From Microvirga terrae (GTDB lineage Bacteria > Pseudomonadota > Alphaproteobacteria > Rhizobiales > Beijerinckiaceae): a stretch of DNA of 64,000 bases. Positions 34,170-43,456 of the stretch are shown here, piece by piece. The position numbers were made by a program, and so were the translations under genes. The first letter of the stretch is position 1. Each line of letters begins with the position of its first letter. The stretch covers positions 3,346,001-3,410,000 of the forward strand of contig NZ_CP102845.1 of assembly GCF_013307435.2 (NCBI RefSeq), written 5' to 3'. Below the pieces are notes generated by a model. That model was given only the letters and a program-made list of their open reading frames with translations. It was not told the DNA's origin and ran no database searches.

Positions 34170-35852
34170 GTGCATTCGGTGACAGCGACCTCCGACGACA
34201 GTTCTCCCCATGGCTCCGACGCCGTAACCGCTTCGAAGCCGGTCGAGCCGCAGGCGGCACCCGCCCCGCCCGCGCCAACTCCCATGCCTTGGTCCCGGGC
34301 GGCGCTCTACATGCTGACGTCCCTTCTCCTGTCACTCACTCAAGGACTGGGGATGAACCTTGCTGCGGCGAACCTCCCTCAGCTTCAGGGGCCGCTCGGC
34401 GCCACAACGAATGAAGTCACCTGGCTGATCGCCGCCTATATGGCGCCCAATGTGAGCCTGTCGCTGATCCTTGTGAAGGTCAGGGCACAGTTCGGGCTTC
34501 GCAACTTCGCGGAGCTGAGCATTCTCGTGTTCGTCCTCGTGATGCTGCTGCACATCTTCGTGCGGGACCTGCAATCGGCCCTCATCGTGCGCTTCTTCAG
34601 CGGCATCGCAGCCTCGCCCATCTCGACGCTCGCCTTCCTGTACATGCTGGAGCCGCTGCCCCCGGCCAAGAAGCTGAGCGTCGGCCAGCCCCTCGTCCTC
34701 ACGAACATCGCATTGGGCGCCCCGTTGGCCCGCCTGATCTCGCCGGACCTCCTGATGCTCGGCGATTGGCATGGTTTGTATCTGTTCGAGATCGCCCTCG
34801 CCATGATGGCCTTCGCGGCCGTGTACCTCCTGCCCCTGACGCCTCCGCCGCGTGCCAAGGTGATCCACTGGCTCGACGTCGTCAGCTATCTTTTCATTGC
34901 CGTCGGCTTCGGTCTCATCGCCATGGTGTTCGTGCTGGGAAGGGTCTACTGGTGGTTCGAAGCGCCCTGGCTCGGGGTCATGCTCGCCCTCGGCCTCGCT
35001 TCGCTCACCTGCGCGGTCGCGATCGAGCTCAACCGCGAGACGCCCTTTCTGGATATCCGATGGCTTGCCCAGAAAGAGATCCTGCATCTCGCCGGCACCC
35101 TCATGATCTTCCGGCTTCTCATGTCGGAACAGACGGCCGGCGCCTTCACGTTCTTCCAGTCCCTAGGACTGCAAAACGAGCAGATGACAGTCCTGTCCCT
35201 GGTGGTGATCGGGGCCTCCATCACGGCCGGCCTGGGCTATATCCTTCTCGTCAAGCCCGGCCGCGAGACAGCCGCTCAGATGGTCGCCTTGGTCCTGCTG
35301 CTGATCGGCGCACTCATGGACAGCAACGCAACGAGCCTCACAAGGCCTGAGCAGATGTACGTGAGCCAGGCGCTGATCGCGGCAGCTGGGGTCCTGTTCC
35401 TGCCTCCCGCCATGGCGACAGGGCTGGCGCTGGCCCTGCAGCGGGGGCCGACCTTCATCCTGAATTTCATCGTCGTCTTCCTGACGACGCAGAGCCTCGG
35501 TGGCGTGATCGGATCAGCCCTCGTCGGCACCTTCATCACCTGGCGGACTCGATTTCATCTCCAGGACCTGGTCGACCACCTTGCTTCGACGAACCCACTC
35601 GTCTCTCAACGTATTGCGCAACTGGCCGGGACCTACGGCCGCGTCATCACGGATCGATCCCTGCTCAACGCGGAGGGCGTGGCGCTCCTGGGCCAGCAGG
35701 TCACCCGGGAGGCGACCGTGCTCGCCTACAATGACGCTTTCCTGGCCATTGCTCTCGCGGCCGCCTTCACGCTCGCGGCGATGATCCTCCATCTCGGGAT
35801 CCGTGCGATCCGCAAGAGCCTCTCACCCGAACCGCAACCGGCCGTCAGTTAA
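34170..35852 (+). CDS. MFS drug exporter, DHA2/EmrB-like (14 membrane segments)
   Basis: A 560-residue integral membrane protein with about 14 hydrophobic segments. An N-terminal 45-residue proline/alanine-rich cytoplasmic tail is unusual. MNLAAANLPQLQGPLGATTNEVTWLIAAYMAPN corresponds to the first DHA2 signature region. A large periplasmic segment near 440-520 (HLQDLVDHLASTNPLVSQRIAQL) is characteristic of EmrB proteins that pair with EmrA. GTG start with a partial ribosome site, seven bases after marR; an HlyD partner follows eight bases downstream. Confidence 0.84.
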   Translation: MHSVTATSDDSSPHGSDAVTASKPVEPQAAPAPPAPTPMPWSRAALYMLTSLLLSLTQGLGMNLAAANLPQLQGPLGATTNEVTWLIAAYMAPNVSLSLILVKVRAQFGLRNFAELSILVFVLVMLLHIFVRDLQSALIVRFFSGIAASPISTLAFLYMLEPLPPAKKLSVGQPLVLTNIALGAPLARLISPDLLMLGDWHGLYLFEIALAMMAFAAVYLLPLTPPPRAKVIHWLDVVSYLFIAVGFGLIAMVFVLGRVYWWFEAPWLGVMLALGLASLTCAVAIELNRETPFLDIRWLAQKEILHLAGTLMIFRLLMSEQTAGAFTFFQSLGLQNEQMTVLSLVVIGASITAGLGYILLVKPGRETAAQMVALVLLLIGALMDSNATSLTRPEQMYVSQALIAAAGVLFLPPAMATGLALALQRGPTFILNFIVVFLTTQSLGGVIGSALVGTFITWRTRFHLQDLVDHLASTNPLVSQRIAQLAGTYGRVITDRSLLNAEGVALLGQQVTREATVLAYNDAFLAIALAAAFTLAAMILHLGIRAIRKSLSPEPQPAVS

Positions 35853-35859
35853 AATCATC

Positions 35860-36975
35860 ATGACCAAGTTCTTTCGATCCACCGCCTCCCTCATTGCCGT
35901 GATCATCGGTATCGCCGGTGTCGCCCTCGTGCTCTATGCCTGGCGTCTCCCGCCCTTCACGAGCTCGGTCGCGACCACCGACAATGCCTATGTCAGGGGA
36001 CAGATCACGGTGATTGCGCCTCAGCTTGCCGGCTACGTGGCCGAAGTGGCCGTGCAGGACTTCCAGCGTGTAAAGGCGGGGCAGCTCCTGGTGAAGATCG
36101 ACGACCGGATCTTCGCGCAGAAGCTCGAGCAGGCGAAAGCCACCCTGGCCAGCCAGCGGGCGGCCCTGTCCAATTCCGAGCAGAAGGAGCGCTCGGACCG
36201 GGCACGGATCGAATCGAGCCAAGCCCAGGTCGACAGCAGTCGGGCGGCTCTGAATGCCGCGGAAGCGAACTGGAACAGGATTTCGCCGCTCCTGGAACGG
36301 GGGGTCGCGACGCAGAGCCAGGCCGATCAGGCCCGGGCCGGCTTCGACCAGTCGACTGCCGCCCTGCACCAGGCCGAGGCGGCGCTGACCGTCTCGCGCC
36401 AGGATCTTGCATCCACCCTCGTCAACCGCCAATCCCTCGAGGCGGTCGTTCAGGGCGCCGAGGCCGCCGTCCGGCTGGCCGAGATCGACCTGCAGAACAC
36501 GCGCATCGTGGCTCCTGAGGACGGGCGCCTCGGCGAGGTCGGCGCGCGCGTCGGTCAATACGTATCGGCCGGCACGCAGCTGCTCGCCCTCGTGCCCGAG
36601 CGGATCTGGGTCGTCGCCAACTTCAAGGAAACCCAGCTTCCGGGCATGCGGGTCGGCCAGCCTGTCACCTTCACGGTCGACGCTCTGGAGCATGCGCAGC
36701 TCGCCGGGCGGATTGAGCGCTTCTCGCCCGCCGCCGGTTCCGAATTCAGCGTGATCAGGACCGACAACGCCACCGGCAACTTCACCAAGGTGGCACAACG
36801 GGTGCCGGTGCGGATCGCCATCGATCCCGGCCAGGCGCTCACGGACCGACTGGTGCCGGGCATGTCGGTGGTGGTGAGCGTTGATACGCAGGCCCGTCCT
36901 GCGGATGTCCCGGCAACGGGAACAACCCCGCAGGCTCAGGGTTCGACCGTGACGTCGGAGCAGGATCGACGATAG
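35860..36975 (+). CDS. HlyD/EmrA-family membrane fusion protein
   Basis: A 371-residue periplasmic adaptor: one N-terminal membrane anchor (ASLIAVIIGIAGVALVLYAW), the lipoyl half DNAYVRGQITVIAPQLAGYVAEVAV, a coiled-coil hairpin (about 100-200, rich in A, Q, S), the second lipoyl half, and the beta-barrel VVANFKETQLPGMRVGQPVTFTV. It links the MFS pump to an outer-membrane channel not encoded here. ATG 35860 is used; the longer frame from 35803 overlaps the exporter gene. Confidence 0.87.
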   Translation: MTKFFRSTASLIAVIIGIAGVALVLYAWRLPPFTSSVATTDNAYVRGQITVIAPQLAGYVAEVAVQDFQRVKAGQLLVKIDDRIFAQKLEQAKATLASQRAALSNSEQKERSDRARIESSQAQVDSSRAALNAAEANWNRISPLLERGVATQSQADQARAGFDQSTAALHQAEAALTVSRQDLASTLVNRQSLEAVVQGAEAAVRLAEIDLQNTRIVAPEDGRLGEVGARVGQYVSAGTQLLALVPERIWVVANFKETQLPGMRVGQPVTFTVDALEHAQLAGRIERFSPAAGSEFSVIRTDNATGNFTKVAQRVPVRIAIDPGQALTDRLVPGMSVVVSVDTQARPADVPATGTTPQAQGSTVTSEQDRR

Positions 36976-37050
36976 CGCATCGTGCGGACCCGGAGCGGTG
37001 GAGAAGGTCTATGTCCTGCTGCGCAGGCTCAGGCTGAAGGCATCCGGACG

Positions 37051-37088
37051 ATAAAAAAAGCCCGGTTCGAGAGCCGGGCTTAAGTTTT
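37051..37088. terminator. Bidirectional terminator between two efflux operons
   Basis: AAGCCCGG (37058-37065) and CCGGGCTT (37074-37081) form the stem. On the minus strand it is followed by TTTTTTTAT; on the + strand by AAGTTTT. It therefore ends both the + strand marR-MFS-hlyD operon and the minus strand hlyD-DHA2 operon. Confidence 0.85.
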
Positions 37089-37098
37089 GGAGGTTTAG

Positions 37099-38694
37099 CT
37101 AATGCCCCCCGCCGCCGCCTGCTGGCGCGGCACGAGGCTTTTCGATGAAGGGCAAGGCGCAGATCAGGCCCAGGAACAGCACGGTCAGGAGCAGGAACAC
37201 GTCGGCGAAGGACATGACGAGCGCTTCCTTCCTGACCATGTTCGACATGGTCTTGATCGCCGCCGCATTGGCATCCGTGCCGAGCCCCTGGAACCTCATG
37301 GTTAGGGCATTGAGGGTCTCCAACGCCCGGGAGCTGTCCCAGCTGACGCTCTCGCGCAGGCGCTGGAGATGCAGGTCGAGGCGGTTGTTCAGCAGGGTGT
37401 TGATCACCGCGAGGCCGACGGCGCCGCCGAGATTACGGGTCAGGTTGTAGAGGCCGGACGCATTCTTGATCCGGTCCGGTGGCAGGGTGCCGAGAGCGAT
37501 GTTGTTGATCGGCACCATGCAGATCATGAGGCCGACGCCGCGGAAGATCTGCGGCACGAACAGCTCCCAGAAGTCCCAGTCCTTGGTCAGGCCCGTGATC
37601 TGCCAGGTGCCGAACGCGAAGGCGCCGAAACCGATGGCCATCATGAGCCTCGGGTCCATTTTGCGGGACAGCATCCCCGCCACCGGGGCCATGAGGAACA
37701 TGGTGGCCCCGGTCACGAACATGGTCTCGCCGATCTGCAGGGACGAATAGCCCCTCACCCGCGCCAGATAAACCGGGTAGAGATAGGTTAGGCCATAGAG
37801 GCCAATGCCCATGACGAAGCTGAAGGATGAGCCTGCCAGGAAGTTGCGGTCAGTGAAGGCGCGCAGGTCCACGATCGGCTGCTTGGCCGTGAAGGCGCGG
37901 TAGAAGAAGCCGATCGCCCCGACAGCGCACACGATGGCGAGGATGAGCACCGCCTCGTCCTGGAACCATTCGTTGTTGGGCCCCTCTTCCAGCACGTATT
38001 CCAGACTACCGAGAAAGGCCGCCATGCAGCCGAGGCCCACCCAGTCGAAGCTCTTGAACAGGCTGAGGTCGGGCTCGTCGAAATCGACAAGCAGATAGGT
38101 CGAAACGGTCACGAAGATGCCCGGCACGATGTTGACCAGGAACAGCCAATGCCAGGAGAAGAGATCCGTCAGATAGCCGCCGAGGGTCGGGCCGATCGTC
38201 GGCGCGAGCGTCGCCACGAGGCCAATGATCGGCGAGATCACGGGCCGCTTCTCGGGCGGGAAGATCGTGAAGGCGGAGGCGAAGACGGTCGGGATCATTC
38301 CGCCGCCGATGAAGCCCTGCAGGGCGCGGTAGACGATCATCTGCTCGATGTTCGTCGCGGTCGCGCACATGAAACTCATGGCAGTGAAGCCGCCGGACGC
38401 GATCACGAACATCCAGCGGGTCGAGAGCACGCGCGAGAGCGTGCCCGAAAGCGGGATCATGATCACTTCGGCGATCAGGTAGCTCGTCTGCACCCAGGAG
38501 ATTTCCTCGGACGAGGCCGAGAGGCCCGCCTGGATCTCGGCGAGCGAAGCCGAGACGATCTGGATGTCCAGGATCGCCATGAACATGCCGAAGACCATGC
38601 AGAAGAACGCGAATGTCCGGCGCCGGTCGAGCGGCGCCGGCTTCGCGGCCGGCATGCCTTGAGGCTTTGCTTGAACAGCAGCCGATGCGGCCAT
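37099..38694 (-). CDS. emrB: DHA2-family MFS multidrug exporter (EmrB-like)
   Basis: A 531-residue, 14-segment transporter. LDIQIVSASLAEIQAGLSASSEEISWVQTSYLIAEVIMIPLSG is the canonical EmrB first region; RALQGFIGGGMIPTVFASAF is DHA2 motif C-like. The C-terminal PAGGGGGH tail is glycine-rich. AGGA precedes the ATG. It lies six bases after the HlyD gene and belongs to the tetR-controlled operon. Confidence 0.9.
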   Translation of the reverse strand: MAASAAVQAKPQGMPAAKPAPLDRRRTFAFFCMVFGMFMAILDIQIVSASLAEIQAGLSASSEEISWVQTSYLIAEVIMIPLSGTLSRVLSTRWMFVIASGGFTAMSFMCATATNIEQMIVYRALQGFIGGGMIPTVFASAFTIFPPEKRPVISPIIGLVATLAPTIGPTLGGYLTDLFSWHWLFLVNIVPGIFVTVSTYLLVDFDEPDLSLFKSFDWVGLGCMAAFLGSLEYVLEEGPNNEWFQDEAVLILAIVCAVGAIGFFYRAFTAKQPIVDLRAFTDRNFLAGSSFSFVMGIGLYGLTYLYPVYLARVRGYSSLQIGETMFVTGATMFLMAPVAGMLSRKMDPRLMMAIGFGAFAFGTWQITGLTKDWDFWELFVPQIFRGVGLMICMVPINNIALGTLPPDRIKNASGLYNLTRNLGGAVGLAVINTLLNNRLDLHLQRLRESVSWDSSRALETLNALTMRFQGLGTDANAAAIKTMSNMVRKEALVMSFADVFLLLTVLFLGLICALPFIEKPRAAPAGGGGGH

Positions 38695-38699
38695 AGTTC

Positions 38700-39896
38700 C
38701 TACTCTTTGATGCTAGCCGTCTTGGCGGCGTCAGCGCCGGTGCGGGTATCCACGTCGACCACCACCGACAGGCCCGGGCGCAGCAGACCCTGCTGGGCCA
38801 CCTCGGGATTGACGGTGACCCGGACGGGCACGCGCTGGACGATCTTGGTGAAGTTGCCGGTGGCATTCTCCGGCGGCAGCAGGCTGAACACCGCGCCGGC
38901 GGCGGGCGACACGCTCTCCACGGTACCGACGATGTCGGAATCCGGGAAGGCATCGACCTTCACATGCACTTTCTGGCCGGGCTTCAGGGACGCGAGCTGC
39001 GTTTCTTTGAAGTTGGCATCCACATGGACGCTCGTCAGCGGAACGAGAGCCGCCAGGCGCGCGCCGGGCTGGACATAGGTGCCGACCTCCACGGCCTTGT
39101 TGCCGATGATGCCGTCGAGGGGCGCGCGGATCTCCGTGAAGGAGAGATCCCGCTCGGCCTTGTCGACGGCGGTCTGATACTCGGCCGCAAGCCGCTCGCC
39201 CTCGTTCTTCTGAGCAGCGAGAACCTCGACATTGGCCTGAGCCGCCGCCACCGCCGCCTGGGCGCTCTTGACGTCGGCATTGGCTCGGTCACGGGCAGCC
39301 TTGGCGTTCTCGAGCGCGGCGCGGCTGGTGTAGTCGGACCGGGCGAGCTGCTGCTGACGGGCATAGTCACCCTCGGCGCGCTCGGCCTCGGCCTGCGCGC
39401 TGACCACCTGCGACTCCGCCTGCAGCGCCGAGGCGCGGCCCGCTTCGATCTGGCGCCCGAGGCGCACGATGGCGCTCCGCTGGGTCGCAAGCTTGTCCTT
39501 GGCCGACTGGAGGGCAAGACCATAATCGCCATCGTCGATCTTGGCGATCAGGTCGCCCGCCTTGACGCTCTGGTTGTTCGTGACGGCCACGGAGGCGACG
39601 TAGCCGGAGATCTTGGCCGACAGGATCGTGATGTCCGCCTGTACATAGGCGTCGTCGGTCGAGACCATGAAGCGCCCGTCCGTCCACCAATGGTAGCCCT
39701 CATAGCCGCCGAATCCCAGAGCGGCCGCCAGGATGGCGAGGATCACGGGCTTCTTGCCGAAACCCTTCTTCCGTGCCTTGGGCTCGGCGGCCTTAGGCTG
39801 GGCCTGAACAGGCTCGGGCGCCTGAACGGGCTGCCCGCCCTTAGCCGTCTCGAGGCGCTCCTTGGCGCCCTGCTCAAACTCGTCCCGATAAGCCAT
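38700..39896 (-). CDS. emrA: HlyD/EmrA-family membrane fusion protein
   Basis: A 398-residue adaptor with a cytoplasmic N-terminal tail of about 48 residues, a membrane anchor (PVILAILAAALGFGGYEGY), the lipoyl half DDAYVQADITILSAKISGYVASVAV, an alanine-rich coiled coil (about 120-240) and the VDANFKETQLASLKPGQKVHVKV barrel. AGAGG lies upstream of ATG 39896. First gene of the minus-strand efflux operon, with promoter and operator just upstream. Confidence 0.9.
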   Translation of the reverse strand: MAYRDEFEQGAKERLETAKGGQPVQAPEPVQAQPKAAEPKARKKGFGKKPVILAILAAALGFGGYEGYHWWTDGRFMVSTDDAYVQADITILSAKISGYVASVAVTNNQSVKAGDLIAKIDDGDYGLALQSAKDKLATQRSAIVRLGRQIEAGRASALQAESQVVSAQAEAERAEGDYARQQQLARSDYTSRAALENAKAARDRANADVKSAQAAVAAAQANVEVLAAQKNEGERLAAEYQTAVDKAERDLSFTEIRAPLDGIIGNKAVEVGTYVQPGARLAALVPLTSVHVDANFKETQLASLKPGQKVHVKVDAFPDSDIVGTVESVSPAAGAVFSLLPPENATGNFTKIVQRVPVRVTVNPEVAQQGLLRPGLSVVVDVDTRTGADAAKTASIKE

Positions 39897-39983
39897 GTGA
39901 ACCTCTGCAAGCCAACTTAAAGCCCGTTGTTCGAGATGGTTCGGGCTTATCGTTGCAGACTTGATATCTGCCAGTCACCTGCC

Positions 39984-40013
39984 ATATATGAGTTGACCGA
40001 ACCGTTCGGTCAA
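39984..40013 (-). promoter_or_regulatory. emrAB promoter containing a TetR operator
   Basis: A perfect inverted repeat, arms TTGACCGAA and TTCGGTCAA around CCG, spans 39993-40013. On the minus strand its first six bases, TTGACC (40013-40008), serve as a -35 box, with CATATAT (39990-39984) at 17-18 bases as the -10. The operator thus fills the promoter spacer. Its other edge lies 33 bp from the tetR start, so one site can control both genes. Confidence 0.7.
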
Positions 40014-40045
40014 TAGCGCTAACGAAAAAGGATACAAGAGAAGCT

Positions 40046-40747
40046 ATGAGCGCCGTGCATGACAGCACCCGAGATCAGGCACTTTCCTCTCCGACCGACG
40101 AGAGCCCGGAGAACTCGAAGCGCCGCCAGATCCTGGAGGGCGCCCGCAAGGTCTTCCTGGCTGAGGGCTTCGACGGCGCCAGCATGGGCGAAATCGCCAA
40201 GGTCGCCGGGGTGTCGAAGGGCACCCTCTACGTCTATTTCGACAGCAAGGAACGCCTCTTCGCCGCTTTGACCACGGAGGAGAAGCAGGGGCTGGCCGAG
40301 GTTCTGTTCAAGCTCGATGCGAATGATCCTGACGTCCGCAGCGTTCTGAAGGCGCTTGGCCTGGGCTATCTGCGCCGCATGGGCAAGCCTGAACACATCT
40401 CCTCGATCCGCATGGTCATGGGCGCGGCCGAGAAGTTCCCTCATCTGGGACAGGCCTTCTATGAGGCCGGCCCGTGCCAGGGGCTCGCCCGCCTCGGCGC
40501 CTATTTCGACCGGCAGGTCGAAGCGGGCCGGTTGTCCATCGAGGATACCCACGTGGCCGCCCAGCATTTTCTCGATCTCTGCGTGTCGGGCATGCTGCGC
40601 CGCCTGCTCTTCTCGGTCGGAGAACCGCCGACGGAAGCCGAGATCCAGAAGAACGTTGAGCACGCGCTTCGGGTCTTCTTCGCGGCCTATGGACCAAAGG
40701 AGCCGGTTAGTGATCCGTCTGCATCGCCTCGGCTACGCGCGCTTTGA
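40046..40747 (+). CDS. TetR-family transcriptional regulator
   Basis: A 233-residue regulator. The N-terminal DNA-binding domain (about 24-70) reads RRQILEGARKVFLAEGFDGASMGEIAKVAGVSKGTLYVYFDSKERLF, a textbook TetR helix-turn-helix. The C-terminal ligand domain resembles the AefR/TetR_C group (FYEAGPCQGLARLGAYFDRQ). It is divergent from the emrAB-type operon and separated by the operator palindrome, so it is the likely repressor of that pump and of itself. Its last 41 bases overlap the convergent Crp/Fnr gene. Confidence 0.88.
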   Translation: MSAVHDSTRDQALSSPTDESPENSKRRQILEGARKVFLAEGFDGASMGEIAKVAGVSKGTLYVYFDSKERLFAALTTEEKQGLAEVLFKLDANDPDVRSVLKALGLGYLRRMGKPEHISSIRMVMGAAEKFPHLGQAFYEAGPCQGLARLGAYFDRQVEAGRLSIEDTHVAAQHFLDLCVSGMLRRLLFSVGEPPTEAEIQKNVEHALRVFFAAYGPKEPVSDPSASPRLRAL

Positions 40748-41393
40748 GCACGTCCGGCTGCCGCAGGATCAGGGCGCCGCGCGTGCGCTCGATCAAGCCT
40801 TCCTGGGTCAGCATCGTGAATTCGCGCGTGATCTGCTCGCGCCGGCAGCCGATCCGGGCCGCCACGATGTGGTGGAAGGGCGGCGGGGTGATGACCCGCT
40901 CCCCCGACCGGTCCTGACGGGGCGTCGACAGCCGCAGGAGCTCCGAATAGAGCCTGTGCCGGAGATCGAGCACAGTCTGTTCCATGAACCGGGCGTTCAG
41001 CTCGCGGATGCGGGACGCCATGAGGCAGAACAACCGCTCGGCGATAGGCTGATGGGAGAAAAGGAGCTCCTTGAAGACGGTGGCGGGCATCACGCAGGCC
41101 TCCCCGCGGGTCAGCGCCGTCACATTGGCCGAACGCGGCACCCCGTCGAGCGCCGCCAGCTCCCCGAACAGGTCGCCGGGCCTCATCTCATAGAGGATGA
41201 CCTCCTTGCCGGAGGCCGTGCGCATGAGGACCCGGACCTCGCCCGAGAGGAGGAAGTAAACGTCCGTGGACGGCTCGTCGAAGTCGACCAGAACCTCCTC
41301 GGGATCGAAGCGGCGCCAGTTGGCCCGCGCCTCGAACCGCTCCAGGTCGATGTCCAGCCCTTTGAAAAGCTTAATCCCGGCGAGCCGCGCCAT
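40707..41393 (-). CDS. Crp/Fnr-family transcriptional regulator
   Basis: A 228-residue regulator: cyclic-nucleotide-binding-like roll (about 30-125, with DVYFLLSGEVRVL and PGDLFGELAALDGVPRSANVTAL) and a C-terminal winged helix (about 150-220; HHIVAARIGCRREQITREFTMLTQEGLIER). There is no N-terminal Cys cluster, so it is not an Fnr-type iron-sulfur sensor. The R-S-A-N-V phosphate cassette is compatible with cNMP binding. A strong GGGAGAGGA precedes the ATG. Targets are unknown. Confidence 0.87.
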   Translation of the reverse strand: MARLAGIKLFKGLDIDLERFEARANWRRFDPEEVLVDFDEPSTDVYFLLSGEVRVLMRTASGKEVILYEMRPGDLFGELAALDGVPRSANVTALTRGEACVMPATVFKELLFSHQPIAERLFCLMASRIRELNARFMEQTVLDLRHRLYSELLRLSTPRQDRSGERVITPPPFHHIVAARIGCRREQITREFTMLTQEGLIERTRGALILRQPDVLKARVAEAMQTDH

Positions 41394-41421
41394 CGGTCCT
41401 CTCCCCCTGAATGCTATCCTT

Positions 41422-41447
41422 GGCTATAGCACATATTTTCCATAGCC
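41422..41447. promoter_or_regulatory. Inverted repeat upstream of the Crp/Fnr gene
   Basis: GGCTAT and ATAGCC are separated by 14 AT-rich bases, 29 bp before the start of the regulator gene. It may be an autoregulatory site; the arms are short and this is a weak call. Confidence 0.25.
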
Positions 41448-41578
41448 AGTATGTCATTTGATCCACCCCTTTCCCAGGCATTGCGGGTCTTGTCACTAGC
41501 GATTCAGGCTAGGTGGCGTCCGGTCGCGGCCCAGGACCGGGACCTTGCCAGAGCCGCCGTCCCGCGCCAAAAGGCGGC

Positions 41579-43456
41579 ATGCTTCACGTCAACGACCTAA
41601 CCTACCGCATCGGCGACCGGCTGATCCTCGACCACGCCTCCTTCAACCTGCCCACCGGCGCGAAGGTGGGGCTGGTCGGGCGCAATGGCGCGGGCAAGAC
41701 CACCCTGTTCAAGATCATCCAAGGCGAGCTCGCCACCGAGAGCGGCAGCGTCACCCTTCCCCGCGGCATGAAGATCGGCGCGGTCGCCCAGGAAGCTCCC
41801 GGCGGGCCCGAATCCCTGATCGACGTCGTGCTCGCGGCCGACAGGGAGCGCAGCGCCCTGTTAGTCGAGGCCGAGACGGCGGACGGCCTCCGCCGGGCGG
41901 AGATCGAGACCAGGCTCACCGATATCGGGGCTCATTCGGCACCCGCCCGCGCCGCCGCGATCCTGCACGGGCTCGGCTTCGATGCCGAGGCTCAGAACCG
42001 GCCCTGCTCGGATTTCTCCGGCGGCTGGCGCATGCGCGTGGCGCTCGCCGCCGTGCTCTTCACCGAACCGGACCTGCTGCTCCTCGACGAGCCGACCAAC
42101 TACCTCGACCTCGAGGGCACCCTCTGGCTTTACGATTATCTCGGACGCTACCCGCACACGGTGCTGGTCATCAGCCACGACCGAGAGCTCCTCGACGCCT
42201 GCGTCAACCACATCCTCCATCTCGACCGGGGCAAGCTCGCGATCTATCGCGGCGGCTACACGTCGTTTGCCAAGCAGTTCGCGGAAAAGCGCGAGCTGAC
42301 GGCCAAGATGGCCGCCAAGCAGGAGGCCGAGCGCAAGCATCTCCAGGCCTTCGTCGACCGCTTCAAGGCCAAGGCATCCAAGGCCCGTCAGGCGCAATCC
42401 CGCGTCAAGCGCCTCGCCAAGCTGGAGCCCATCGCGACCATCGTGGAAGACGACGTGCTGCCCTTCAACCTGCCCGGCCCGGAACGCCCCGCGGCGCCGC
42501 CGCTGATCACGGTCGAAGGCGGCGCCGTCGGCTACGGCGAGCGGATCGTGCTCGATCGCCTCAACCTGACGATCGCGCCGGACGACCGGATCGCGCTTCT
42601 TGGCTCGAACGGCAATGGCAAATCCACCTTCTGCAAGCTCATCGGCGGCAGGCTGGCGCCCATGAAGGGCGAGATGCGCACGCCCAGCCGCATGGACGTG
42701 GCCTATTTCGCCCAGCACCAGCTCGACGAGCTGAACCCCAAGGCGACGGCCTACGACCACGTCGCCGAGCGGATGCCCGACACGCCGGTCGCCAAAATTC
42801 GGGCCCGGACTGCACAGATCGGCTTTCCGAGTGCAAAGGCGGACACCCCGGTGTCCGCCCTGTCGGGTGGCGAGAAGGCGCGCCTGCTCATGGGACTGGC
42901 GGCTTTCGACGGCCCTCACCTGCTGATCCTCGACGAGCCGACGAACCATCTCGACATCGACAGCCGCACGGCTCTGATGGAAGCGATCAACGACTACACG
43001 GGCGCGGTCATCCTCGTGAGCCACGACCGCTTTCTGATCGAAGCCTGTGCGGACCGACTCTGGATCGTCGGCAGCGGCGGCGTGAAGCCCTTCGACGGCG
43101 ACATGGACGATTACCGTCAGCTCGTGCTGTCCGGCGATCTCGATCCGCAGAGACGTTCCGACAAGCCACTGGCACCCGGCGCCTCCAAGGTGGAGGAGCG
43201 TCGTGCCGCCGCCGAGCGACGGGTGGCCCTGGCACCGCTGCGCAAGAAGCTGGAAGGGGTCGAGGGTCGAATGGCGAAGCTCACGGACGTGATCGGCAAG
43301 ATCGACGCCGCGCTCGCCGACGGCACCGCCTTCCAGAAGGATCCGGCGAAGGCCACCGAGTTGTCCAGAATGCGCGCCGAAGCCGCCGCGACCCTGGCCT
43401 CCGTCGAAGAAGAATGGCTGACGCTCAGCAGCGAGATCGAAGAGGCCGGAGCGTAG
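41579..43456 (+). CDS. ABC-F family ATPase (Uup/EttA-like, ribosome-associated)
   Basis: A 625-residue cytoplasmic protein with two ABC domains and no membrane segments. First domain: Walker A GRNGAGKTT (34-42), signature DFSGGWRMR, LLDEPTNYLDLEG. A charged inter-domain linker (about 230-285, KRELTAKMAAKQEAERK) follows. Second domain: GSNGNGKST, SALSGGEKAR, LILDEPTNHLDID. The C-terminal coiled coil (about 560-625) matches Uup-like members. ABC-F proteins act at the ribosomal E-site in translation control or antibiotic resistance. ATG 41579 is preceded by AAAAGGCGG; the frame from 41513 is not needed. Confidence 0.9.
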   Translation: MLHVNDLTYRIGDRLILDHASFNLPTGAKVGLVGRNGAGKTTLFKIIQGELATESGSVTLPRGMKIGAVAQEAPGGPESLIDVVLAADRERSALLVEAETADGLRRAEIETRLTDIGAHSAPARAAAILHGLGFDAEAQNRPCSDFSGGWRMRVALAAVLFTEPDLLLLDEPTNYLDLEGTLWLYDYLGRYPHTVLVISHDRELLDACVNHILHLDRGKLAIYRGGYTSFAKQFAEKRELTAKMAAKQEAERKHLQAFVDRFKAKASKARQAQSRVKRLAKLEPIATIVEDDVLPFNLPGPERPAAPPLITVEGGAVGYGERIVLDRLNLTIAPDDRIALLGSNGNGKSTFCKLIGGRLAPMKGEMRTPSRMDVAYFAQHQLDELNPKATAYDHVAERMPDTPVAKIRARTAQIGFPSAKADTPVSALSGGEKARLLMGLAAFDGPHLLILDEPTNHLDIDSRTALMEAINDYTGAVILVSHDRFLIEACADRLWIVGSGGVKPFDGDMDDYRQLVLSGDLDPQRRSDKPLAPGASKVEERRAAAERRVALAPLRKKLEGVEGRMAKLTDVIGKIDAALADGTAFQKDPAKATELSRMRAEAAATLASVEEEWLTLSSEIEEAGA

